64,000 bases of DNA from assembly GCF_001544315.1 (NCBI RefSeq), contig NZ_BCQG01000002.1, positions 62,001 to 126,000 of the forward strand. The letters are read 5' to 3'. Shown one piece after another: positions 9,494-17,700 of this stretch. Source of the DNA: Geobacillus jurassicus NBRC 107829 (GTDB taxonomy: Bacteria > Bacillota > Bacilli > Bacillales > Anoxybacillaceae). A model generated the notes under the pieces. It did not search any database and was not told where the DNA came from. It saw nothing but the letters and a program-made list of their open reading frames with translations. Position 1 is the stretch's first letter. Every line of letters starts with the position of its first letter. A program made the translations under genes and the position numbers.

Positions 9494-10554
9494 GAACCTC
9501 CAAATACAGTCAATGGCTCCCACAAGTCAATGGGCTCAAAATCTGGCATCTTCGTCAGTGATTGCCGATCCGCGAACGGATGAATCCAGCCAATTACACG
9601 TTCCACATATCCTTTTTGTTCCATCTCTTTTAGAACTGATGCAAGGGCTGCAAAATCAACACGTAGATCAGAAAGACTGCGGATTGGTCTGTCTTCATCC
9701 ACCTCAACTCGCAAAAAACGACGCAAGTCGCCTAGATATCCATCAAATGTCGGGGTGTACACGACTTCCAAGTAGCAGAGCGGGGTTTGCCCTTGTTTAC
9801 TGTCAGTCTGGTTCGCCATCATCCCTTGCACCAGTGCTTTGCGGAAAATCTCCCGGTCCTGTTCGCTCATTCCGGTTCGTTGGGCGTTAAACTTGTTGAT
9901 AGTGCCGTAATGGGCGACACAGGCATAGTGTACCTTGTACTTTTTTCCGAATGTAGAGCTGTCATCGCTCATGATGGTCGTGATCGTATTGGATTTCACC
10001 AGCTCAACCGGATGAAGAGAATACCCCCAAGTAATCTGCACCGGTCCGGTATAAGTGCGAGATACATTTTCCACCGCCATCGCGCTGCCAAACAGACGAA
10101 TATCGATTAGCGATCGTTTAATGATTTCAGTGAGGAAGAGATTGTGAAAATCGGTTAACGCTTGCTTTTTCTTCTTATCCCCCTTCACTTTATCATATAA
10201 AGAAAGGATATCATCACCGTCCGACTCTACTAGATCATTCCAAGCCTTAGCGATCAATGGCTGTTCGCCAAGCAAATTACGAAACCGTTCCGCATCCCGC
10301 ATCCACTGTTCCCGGATATGCTCAAACATTTGCGAAACCGATACTTTCCGGTCAGCTAATGTATCCACAAAAATAGGAAATCCTTTTTGTTTGAGGAAAT
10401 CACGACAATCCCGTTTGCGGCGCGCCTCGCTGACCAACAGTGTGGATGTCTCATAATCCATGCGCGGCTTATTCTCTTGATCTGGATCTCCGTTTGGATT
10501 GGTCATGACTGCTTCAAAGAGAAACAGAAAATCGCTATTTTGCTGAATGACCAT
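9490..10554 (-). CDS. cas7: Cas7 (Csh2-type) backbone subunit of type I-B Cascade
   Basis: Predicted 354 residues from ATG at 10554; AAGGGG lies about 12-17 nt upstream. The N-terminus (SDFLFLFEAVMTNPNGDP, then ENKPRMDYET) is the hallmark of the Cas7/Csh2 (DevR) family: a RAMP-fold core that polymerises along the crRNA spacer. A GTSRTYTGPVQ-like block (VSRTYTGPVQITWGYSLHPV) in the middle is also conserved. Length fits the family. It lies between cas8b and cas5 in the operon and shares a GTGA overlap with cas5. Confidence 0.95.
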   Translation of the reverse strand: MVIQQNSDFLFLFEAVMTNPNGDPDQENKPRMDYETSTLLVSEARRKRDCRDFLKQKGFPIFVDTLADRKVSVSQMFEHIREQWMRDAERFRNLLGEQPLIAKAWNDLVESDGDDILSLYDKVKGDKKKKQALTDFHNLFLTEIIKRSLIDIRLFGSAMAVENVSRTYTGPVQITWGYSLHPVELVKSNTITTIMSDDSSTFGKKYKVHYACVAHYGTINKFNAQRTGMSEQDREIFRKALVQGMMANQTDSKQGQTPLCYLEVVYTPTFDGYLGDLRRFLRVEVDEDRPIRSLSDLRVDFAALASVLKEMEQKGYVERVIGWIHPFADRQSLTKMPDFEPIDLWEPLTVFGGS

Positions 10555-10590
10555 CAAACTACAACCCCTTTCCCCATCATGGTAACTTTT

Positions 10591-12648
10591 TTATGGCGTC
10601 ATAGCAGGAGCAGCATCGGATTCCGTTTGATCGCCGTCCTGCTTCTTCCCTTTATGGTTAGCCAAAATCCCCACCTGATAAGCGTAGCCGGACATGATAT
10701 AAAAAACATTAGCATGATCACTCAATGGCCATTCTTTTTCCTTCAATGTCCCACAATGCCGGTGAAACCCCTCAATGAGCACTTCGCTGTACCGATCAAA
10801 CGCATCATACTGGCGCAACTTGTCCAACACATCGTAGTACAGGCGATATACTTCCGATGCCAACATCCCTTGAAAATGAATCTTCTTGAGCACGGGTTTC
10901 GTTTTGTGTCCTTTTTTATACTGTTCAACCCCCACACGATGAATCATGCACCCAAGGTAAAATAAAGCCTTCGCTTCTGAACTGAATCCTTGGCGATCAA
11001 GAAACTGTTCGACCGCTTCCACGGAGTCATATGATTGCATGTCTCGCTCCTCCGTTCCGAATGATGGTGTAAAAACAGGTTTGTCCAATATGGCCAACTG
11101 ATGTAAAACTTGAATAAAGGCCAAGTACTGCATGGCAATACGCTGGATAAAAAGATCCGCTTTGTCGGGATGGTACTGCTCCAACCCCATGTTGCGGTAG
11201 TTGTCAATCTTTTCCTTGGATAGTTGCTGCATCCCTTTATCTAGGGCCTCAGCGGCATAGTTGAACAAGGTTTCCGAGTGAATGCGATGGCCGGAAAACA
11301 AGGCTTTGTAAATTGACAAAACCCGGCCTACATCCACCTGCTCCCCCTTCTTCGTTTCACGGATCGGCACCATGCGGTATATGTTGCCAAGCGACATCCC
11401 TCTCAGAAATGGTTTTAGTTGCCCACTTACTTGTCTGACCGTCTTCATAACCTGCATGAACCTCAAAGCAGGGACATCTTCGATCGTTTCCAACACAGTG
11501 AAAGAAACGCCATCCGTCCGATAGACGATAATGTGGATGGCAAAGTAAGGACGTTGCATCCACTCCGCATCCGCCTCGACCATTTTCATCCACTCTTCTG
11601 CCGCTTTGCATTGAAACGCAAAGTCCAATTGGTCTTTGATGCGGCCGATGCTGTCGTAATCAAACGGCTCAAACAGCCCTTCGGGGAGAAAAAAAGCGCT
11701 CTCCCTAGCAATTGAACCTTTAAACCGTTTTTCAATCAGCGCCTCACCGTTGACCAAATGCCGGTAGCACTCAAGGCATATTGCGTAAGCGTCATCGTAA
11801 TTGTACCCATCCGCCTTGTACCGCGCCGAGTTGATCGTAGTGGTAGTAAACACTTTATTAATGCCAGTTCGGCTAAATTGAGTCGTATACTTACTCTTCA
11901 CCGAGGGCTTCAGCTGTTGGCATACGTGGCACACCCGCTGTTCACTCGAGTGTAATGCTTCCTCCCGCTCATTCGGCAACTCTAAATTGTTGATTTTTCG
12001 CACCAATGTTCGATAGTCTTCATGCTGCGACAGGACAATACGAATTCCTTGCTCAAATACAGCAGGGATCACTAACACAAATCGGTCTTTTTTATTTTCG
12101 TGCTCCAACATTGCGCGAACAAAAGCCTCATACTTGAACTCTTGGGAACCGACGCAGATGGTTTGGTTCTCCTTCTGCAAAATGACGGATTTCCCCTCAA
12201 GAGAATCCGGGAGCTGAAAGCGATCCAAGCGCACCTTTCCGCTCCCTTTTTTGTTGCCAGTGACAATCAATTCAGCCGCTTCCATTTTCGCGATCCATTT
12301 TGACAATTGAGAATCTTCCATATGCTGTTTCCGAAGAGCTAGTTGCAAATCGTTCCATACACTTGTCAAGAGATAATGTAGTGATTCCACTTCTCTCACG
12401 AGATAACTTTGCAAGGTGGCTGCATCGTTATTTCCAAAATACCCGTATTCATACAATGTGTCTTGAGAATACGGAATGGGGTCTTCGATCCGAATGACCC
12501 GTCTCTCTAGGTCGAACGTCAAAAAAACTGCATACGGCCTTTCTTCCGATTTGATCTTCGTTTTAAGCGATTTCACCTTCGACGCAAGCGGGTCATAATC
12601 CGCAGGCACTAACGACCCGAGATACGCTGTCAGCTGCGGCAGATTCAC
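10591..12648 (-). CDS. cas8b: Cas8b (Csh1/TM1802-like) large subunit, type I-B
   Basis: About 685 residues from GTG at 12648, with an excellent CAGGAGGTG site upstream and 17 nt after the cas6 stop. A likely zinc-binding pair, CHVC near residue 239 and CLEC near 290, sits in the centre as in other Cas8b/Csh1 proteins. Cas8b is the large Cascade subunit that reads the PAM and helps recruit Cas3. Overall sequence is poorly conserved in this family, so the call rests on size, the cysteine pairs and the fixed position between cas6 and cas7. A small internal start giving Cas11 may exist, as reported for I-B, but I could not locate it. Confidence 0.88.
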   Translation of the reverse strand: MNLPQLTAYLGSLVPADYDPLASKVKSLKTKIKSEERPYAVFLTFDLERRVIRIEDPIPYSQDTLYEYGYFGNNDAATLQSYLVREVESLHYLLTSVWNDLQLALRKQHMEDSQLSKWIAKMEAAELIVTGNKKGSGKVRLDRFQLPDSLEGKSVILQKENQTICVGSQEFKYEAFVRAMLEHENKKDRFVLVIPAVFEQGIRIVLSQHEDYRTLVRKINNLELPNEREEALHSSEQRVCHVCQQLKPSVKSKYTTQFSRTGINKVFTTTTINSARYKADGYNYDDAYAICLECYRHLVNGEALIEKRFKGSIARESAFFLPEGLFEPFDYDSIGRIKDQLDFAFQCKAAEEWMKMVEADAEWMQRPYFAIHIIVYRTDGVSFTVLETIEDVPALRFMQVMKTVRQVSGQLKPFLRGMSLGNIYRMVPIRETKKGEQVDVGRVLSIYKALFSGHRIHSETLFNYAAEALDKGMQQLSKEKIDNYRNMGLEQYHPDKADLFIQRIAMQYLAFIQVLHQLAILDKPVFTPSFGTEERDMQSYDSVEAVEQFLDRQGFSSEAKALFYLGCMIHRVGVEQYKKGHKTKPVLKKIHFQGMLASEVYRLYYDVLDKLRQYDAFDRYSEVLIEGFHRHCGTLKEKEWPLSDHANVFYIMSGYAYQVGILANHKGKKQDGDQTESDAAPAMTP

Positions 12649-12665
12649 GAACGGACACCTCCTGA

Positions 12666-13400
12666 TTAACGGCTGATGGGGCGGATACAGCCGAATCCGC
12701 ATGAATTTTTACCACCAAGACCTGCATCAACAGCAGCTTGCAACAGACGAGAATCCCCCTCAAGGATAAATTTCCCGTTGTACGCTTCAATAATGGTGTT
12801 TTTGTAAAGCACGATCTGTTTACGGAAATCTCCGATTGAATCAATAGAGACAGGCGCAAACGTGAGATCCGTTCCGTATATCAGCTTGGCTTTCCTCACC
12901 AGGTTGTCAGAAATGATTCGTTGAAAATCTTTTTCCCCCGGATGAAAGTATTTCGTATATCTTCGCCCATCCGACCGCAATAACGTGGAATAAGCGACCA
13001 CTGGCGAAAGCGTCTCCACTTCAATGACAGATTTCTCAACTTTAAAAATCTCGGTTTGGATGGATGTGACACGCAAAAACTGGCTTCCGATGCGTATTCC
13101 TTCCATGAGCAAAACTTGGGTGATTTCCCGTATAAACTGCTCAATCGGTGAGGACAGCATGAGTTTGGCCGTGTTTTGAAAGACTAACATTTTGGATGCA
13201 GAGACATAATCATGAGGGCCTATTAAACGCGAGAACGAGAAGAGGGCAAACCGTCGACGATCTACGATATACCCTTGATTGTGAAGAAACTCAGCGAATT
13301 CCGGACTAAGGTGGCGATAAATCGCCGCTTGCAGGAAATGGTTGTAATTGACTGGAATCTCCCAAGGAGTGTCACTTTGCAACGTAATTGTGATGTGCAT
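12666..13400 (-). CDS. cas6: Cas6 pre-crRNA endoribonuclease
   Basis: Predicted 244 residues from ATG at 13400, with GGAGGAAAC directly upstream. The first strand (MHITITLQSDTPWEIPVNYN) is the typical Cas6 RAMP start, and the C-terminus has the glycine-rich loop GLGGKNSCGFGCI that binds the repeat RNA. A His within the first 45 residues (YRHLSPEF or LHNQGY) is a candidate catalytic residue. Cas6 cuts the repeat to leave the 8-nt AUUGAAAC handle expected for both I-B arrays here. It is first in the operon, whose promoter candidate is at 13429-13456. Confidence 0.95.
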   Translation of the reverse strand: MHITITLQSDTPWEIPVNYNHFLQAAIYRHLSPEFAEFLHNQGYIVDRRRFALFSFSRLIGPHDYVSASKMLVFQNTAKLMLSSPIEQFIREITQVLLMEGIRIGSQFLRVTSIQTEIFKVEKSVIEVETLSPVVAYSTLLRSDGRRYTKYFHPGEKDFQRIISDNLVRKAKLIYGTDLTFAPVSIDSIGDFRKQIVLYKNTIIEAYNGKFILEGDSRLLQAAVDAGLGGKNSCGFGCIRPISR

Positions 13401-13428
13401 GTTTCCTCCTCCGACATTTGCAGGTTTA

Positions 13429-13456
13429 TGTATACGATTATATATGTGCACTTCAA
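13429..13456 (-). promoter_or_regulatory. Candidate promoter of the I-B cas operon
   Basis: On the minus strand TTGAAG (13456-13451), a 16-nt spacer and TATACA (13434-13429) resemble a SigA promoter, 29 nt upstream of the cas6 start. Array 2 lies just upstream in the same orientation, so read-through from its leader could also feed the cas operon. Confidence 0.5.
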
Positions 13457-13543
13457 ACTATTCATACCTTATTTCATTTTCAGGGATGTGATGGAAAGAT
13501 ATGACGCAAAATCTCCTTTTTCGCTGCCACTATCCTAAAAACG

Positions 13544-13706
13544 GTTTTAATCCCTCATAGGTTACGATAAAAACGTGAAGGCCTGCCAGCGTTTTCCCCA
13601 TTCCTGTCGGGTTTCAATCCCTCATAGATACGATAAATACAATCTAAATCCTGCCACACATCGACACTGTTAGAATGTTTCAATCCCTCATAGATACGAT
13701 AAATAC
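13544..13706 (-). CRISPR. Type I-B CRISPR array 2, 3 variant repeats / 2 spacers
   Basis: Three repeats of the same family as array 1 at 13544-13574 (31 bp, with an inserted T and a C-to-T change), 13611-13640 and 13677-13706, separated by 36-nt spacers. The two leader-side repeats share the same two substitutions (GATACG for GGTACG, and AAATAC for AAAAAC). The 8-nt handle part is intact in those two. It is transcribed on the minus strand towards cas6 from its own leader at 13707-13872. It is a shrunken or slowly growing array. Confidence 0.93.
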
Positions 13707-13872
13707 CCCAAAACCGCGCATAATATCAAGCTTTTTCTTTTCGGGCTATCTTCAGAATATCATATTTTAAAAATTCCGTCAATTTTTGTCCGTAATGGCT
13801 GTAGGGATTTGGCGTAAAAAACAATTGTCGTCGATCCCCCGGGATTTTTGCGCGATTGAGGGTCGACGACAA
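13707..13872 (-). promoter_or_regulatory. CRISPR leader of array 2, duplicate of the array 1 leader
   Basis: The segment is alignable along its whole length with 6043-6212. The promoter is kept as TTGACG (13782-13777), 17 nt and TATTCT (13759-13754). The outer dyad is kept as TGTCGTCGA (13826-13834) and TCGACGACA (13863-13871). Similarity stops abruptly after the second dyad arm, which defines the outer leader border. Confidence 0.82.
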
Positions 13873-14032
13873 CGTACGGGTTAGACTCGGGTGGCCTGTC
13901 CATACTTCCCCAGCTTATTCCTTCATCTTTTTCAATCCGCTCAACTGGCAACCCAGTCAGTTCGTGAAAGATCTTCACATCATGCCCCTTGGCCAACATT
14001 CTCTTCGCGATGTCTATTTTTCCTTCGTGCAC
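13873..14032 (-). pseudogene. C-terminal fragment, possibly of an Rpn/PD-(D/E)XK transposase-like nuclease
   Basis: From an ATG at 14032 the frame reads GKIDIAKRMLAKGHDVKIFHE then LTGLPVERIEKDE, a helical pattern seen at the C-terminus of Rpn family (PDDEXK) putative transposase/nucleases ('IAKxMLxKGxDxxxIxxxTGLxxEEIxxL'). The catalytic N-terminal domain is absent, no ribosome binding site is evident, and the frame simply runs on into the leader of array 2. I read it as a decayed remnant, not a working gene; the family assignment is from memory of the pattern. Confidence 0.4.
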
Positions 14033-14154
14033 GATATCCTATATAGACCCCCATGCCGAAAAAATTTCGGCGCCATCGGAAGGATGAAAATACCCTTCTG
14101 TCGAACATTTTAATTTTATACATTTTGGAATTTAAGTATTTTCAGGATAAATGC

Positions 14155-14290
14155 AACGAAAAAGTTTAACATATCCTTGACGGAAAAGTGGCTTGTCCAT
14201 TTTTCGACTGTCGAAGGCAAGCCACAGGCTTGCCTTCGACAGTCGATCAAATGCTCGGTAAAAGCTACAAATGTTAAAGCTTCAAATTGC
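14155..14290. mobile_element. MITE-like fold-back element, copy 1
   Basis: The centre is a perfect 20-bp inverted repeat (TCGACTGTCGAAGGCAAGCC, 3-nt loop) at 14204-14246. The ends are TTTAACAT (14165-14172) and its complement ATGTTAAA (14271-14278). Both ends and the sequence beside the hairpin reappear in reverse orientation at 36861-37070. No protein is encoded. It looks like a small non-autonomous transposable element. Confidence 0.6.
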
Positions 14291-14383
14291 ATCTATATAA
14301 AATGGCTCTGACTCATAGCACTGCACTTTAGAACAATCTTGACGATTCGTCATCCGAATAGGAATTATCTTCCCATTGCCACT

Positions 14384-14413
14384 GTTTCAATCCCTCATAG
14401 GTACGATAAAAAC
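14384..14413 (-). CRISPR. Solitary perfect type I-B repeat
   Basis: A single copy identical to the array 1 consensus over all 30 bp, without a second repeat on either side. It lies about 66 nt upstream of the tracrRNA promoter -35 box. Either it is the last survivor of a third array or an off-target integration product. CATTGCCA occurs on both sides (14374-14381 and 14447-14454). Confidence 0.85.
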
Positions 14414-14478
14414 TTGTTCTGCATTCTTCACCTTGCTTTAAGCATTGCCAAAAAGTATAGAAATATGAAAAAAAGGCC

Positions 14479-14507
14479 TTGAATTTTCCAAATATATTTA
14501 TTATTAT
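14479..14507 (+). promoter_or_regulatory. Promoter of the tracrRNA
   Basis: TTGAAT (14479-14484), a 17-nt spacer and TATTAT (14502-14507) form a good SigA promoter. Transcription would begin near 14514, six bases before the anti-repeat. Confidence 0.7.
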
Positions 14508-14513
14508 AGCAAT

Positions 14514-14676
14514 AAGATCATACCACAGCAATGATCTCAGGGTTACTATGATAAGGGCTTTCTGCCTAGGGCAGACTGACCCGCGGCGTTGGGGATCGCC
14601 TGTCGCCCGCTTTTGGCGGGCATTCCCCATCCTTGCGCAAAATCAGACCTTGGCGGAAAACGCTAAGGTCTTTTTT
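14514..14676 (+). ncRNA. tracrRNA: tracrRNA of the type II-C system
   Basis: The anti-repeat at 14520-14552 matches the II-C repeat with few mismatches (shared blocks ACCACAGC, ATCTCAGGG and ACTATGA). It is followed by a CTGCC-TAG-GGCAG hairpin (14562-14574) and a larger stem in which GGGGA (14591-14595) pairs with TCCCC (14624-14628) around a GCCCGC/GCGGGC inner stem. This closely follows the published GeoCas9/ThermoCas9 tracrRNA. The RNA pairs with the crRNA repeat and is required for Cas9 loading. The 3' end is either after the large stem near 14635 or at the terminator hairpin 14645-14676. Confidence 0.9.
14645..14676 (+). terminator. Terminator between tracrRNA and cas9
   Basis: AGACCTTGGCG (14645-14655) pairs with CGCTAAGGTCT (14661-14671) with one mismatch and is followed by TTTTTT. 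It ends 34 nt before the cas9 start, so cas9 needs either read-through or its own promoter; this could set the tracrRNA-to-cas9 ratio. Confidence 0.8.
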
Positions 14677-14710
14677 ACTACATAGCAATATTCATTGGGA
14701 GGGGATACAA

Positions 14711-17700
14711 GTGAGACATAAAATCGGCCTTGATATCGGCATTACCTCTGTCGGTTGGGCAGTCATTAATTTGGACATTCCTCGCATTGAAGATTTAGGA
14801 GTCCGCATTTTTGACAGAGCGGAAAACCCGCAAACGGGAGAATCACTAGCTCTCCCGCGGCGCCTCGCCCGCTCGGCTCGACGTCGCCTGCGCCGCCGCA
14901 AGCATCGGCTGGAACGCATTCGCCGTCTTCTCATCCGCGAAGGAATTTTAACGAAAGAAGAACTGGACAAGCTGTTTGAGGAGAAACATGAAATAGATGT
15001 CTGGCAGTTGCGCGTAGAGGCATTGGATCGAAAATTAAACAATGATGAGTTGGCCCGCGTCCTTCTTCACTTGGCCAAACGGCGCGGTTTTAAATCCAAT
15101 CGCAAAAGCGAGCGCAACAACAAAGAAAATAGCACCATGCTCAAACACATCGAAGAAAACCGAGCCATTCTCTCAGGCTACCGAACCGTTGCCGAAATGA
15201 TCGTAAAAGATCCAAAATTTGCATTTCACAAACGCAATAAAGGAGAAAATTACACGAACACCATCGCCCGTGACGATCTCGAACGGGAAATCAAACTAAT
15301 TTTCACCAAACAGCGCGAATACGGGAACATCGTTTGCACAGAGACATTCGAAAACGAATATATCATGATTTGGGCATCACAGCGCCCTTTTGCTTCTAAA
15401 AATGACATCGAGAAAAAAGTCGGTTTTTGCACATTTGAACCAAAAGAAAAGCGGGCGCCGAAAGCAACGTACACATTCCAATCGTTCGTTGCTTGGGAGC
15501 ACATCAATAAATTACGGCTCGTCTCCCCGACAGGCACACGGGGACTCACGGATGAGGAACGCCGTCTTTTGTATGAACAAGCGTTCCATAAAAACAAAAT
15601 CACCTATCATGATATACGGACGTTGCTCCATTTGCCCGATGACACCTATTTTAAAGGCATTGTCTATGACCGGGGCGCACCGTTAAAGCAAAGCGAAACG
15701 ATCCGCTTCCTTGAACTCGACGCCTATCATCAAATTCGGAAAGCCGTCGATAAAGTTTATGGGAAGGGGAAGTCAAGTTCATTCCTCCCCATCGATTTTG
15801 ATACATTCGGTTACGCCCTGACGTTGTTTAAAGATGATGCCGACATTCGCAGTTACTTGCGAAACGAATATGAACAAAACGGAAAACGGATGCCAAATTT
15901 AGCGAACAAGGTATATGACAACGAGCTAATTGAGGAACTATTGAACTTGTCATTCACAAAATTCGGCCATCTGTCGCTAAAGGCGCTTCGCAACATTCTT
16001 CCTTATATGGAACAAGGCGAGGTCTACTCAGTTGCTTGTGAGCGGGCAGGGTACACATTTACGGGGCCAAAGAAAAAACAAAAAACATTATTGCTCCCGA
16101 ACATTCCGCCGATCGCCAATCCGGTCGTCATGCGCGCATTGACACAGGCGAGGAAAGTGGTGAACGCCATTATCAAAAAGTACGGTTCGCCGGTATCCAT
16201 TCATATCGAATTAGCCCGCGATTTATCACAAACGTTTGACGAGCGGCGGAAAACCAAAAGAGAACAAGATGAAAACCGGAAGAAAAACGAGACGGCCATT
16301 CGCCAGCTGATGGAATATGGCTTGACGATAAATCCAACCGGCCATGACATTGTCAAGTTCAAACTTTGGAGCGAACAAAATGGGAGATGCGCCTACTCGC
16401 TTCAACCGATTGAAATTGAGCGGCTGCTTGAACCAGGTTATGTAGAAGTGGATCACGTCATCCCGTATAGCCGAAGCTTGGACGACAGTTATACAAATAA
16501 AGTGTTGGTATTGACAAAAGAAAACCGCGAAAAAGGCAACCGCATCCCTGCCGAGTATTTAGGAGTAGGCACAGAACGCTGGCAACAGTTCAAGACGTTT
16601 GTATTAACGAACAAGCAGTTTTCCAAAAAGAAACGGGATCGGCTGCTCCGGCTCCATTACGATGAAAACGAAGAAGCGGAATGGAAAAACCGAAACTTAA
16701 ATGACACCCGGTACATTTCACGCTTTTTCGCCAACTTTATTCGTGAGCATCTCAAATTCGCCGAAAGTGATGATAAGCAAAAAGTATATACGGTCAACGG
16801 CCGCGTTACCGCCCATTTGCGAAGCCGCTGGGATTTCAACAAAAACCGTGAAGAATCGGATTTGCATCATGCCGTCGATGCCGCGATCGTCGCCTGTACA
16901 TCGCCAAGCGATATTGCCCGAGTCACCGCCTTTTATCAACGGCGCGAGCAATGTAAAGAATCGGCCAAGAAAGCAGAACCGCACTTTCCGCAACCTTGGC
17001 CGCACTTCGCCGATGAACTGCGGGCACGTTTATCAAAAAATCCGAAAGAGAGTATAAAAGCTCTCAATCTTGGAAATTATGATGATCAGAAACTCGAATC
17101 GTTGCAGCCGGTTTTTGTATCCCGAATGCCGAAGCGGAGCGTTACAGGGGCGGCTCATCAAGAAACGTTACGGCGATACATCGGCATCGATGAGCGGAGC
17201 GGGAAAATCCAAACCGTTGTCAAAACGAAACTGTCCGAAATTAAACTGGATGAGACAGGGCATTTCCCGATGTACGGCAAAGAAAGCGATCCGCGGACAT
17301 ATGAAGCGATCCGCCAGCGTCTGCTTGAGCATAACAACGATCCGAAAAAGGCGTTCCAGGAACCTCTGTACAAGCCGAAAAAGAACGGGGAACCCGGGCC
17401 CATCATTCGGACAGTGAAAATCATCGACACGAAAAACCAAGTCATCCCGCTAAATGACGGCAAAACCGTCGCCTACAACAGCAACATCGTCCGGGTCGAT
17501 GTATTCGAGAAAGACGGCAAATACTATTGCGTTCCCGTCTACACAATGGACATCATGAAAGGTGTTTTGCCAAACAAATCCATTGAGCCAAACAAACCGT
17601 ACTCTGAGTGGAAGGAAATGACGGAAGACTATACGTTCCGATTCAGCTTATATCCGAATGATCTCATCCGCATTGAGCTTCCTCGGGAAAAAACAATCAA

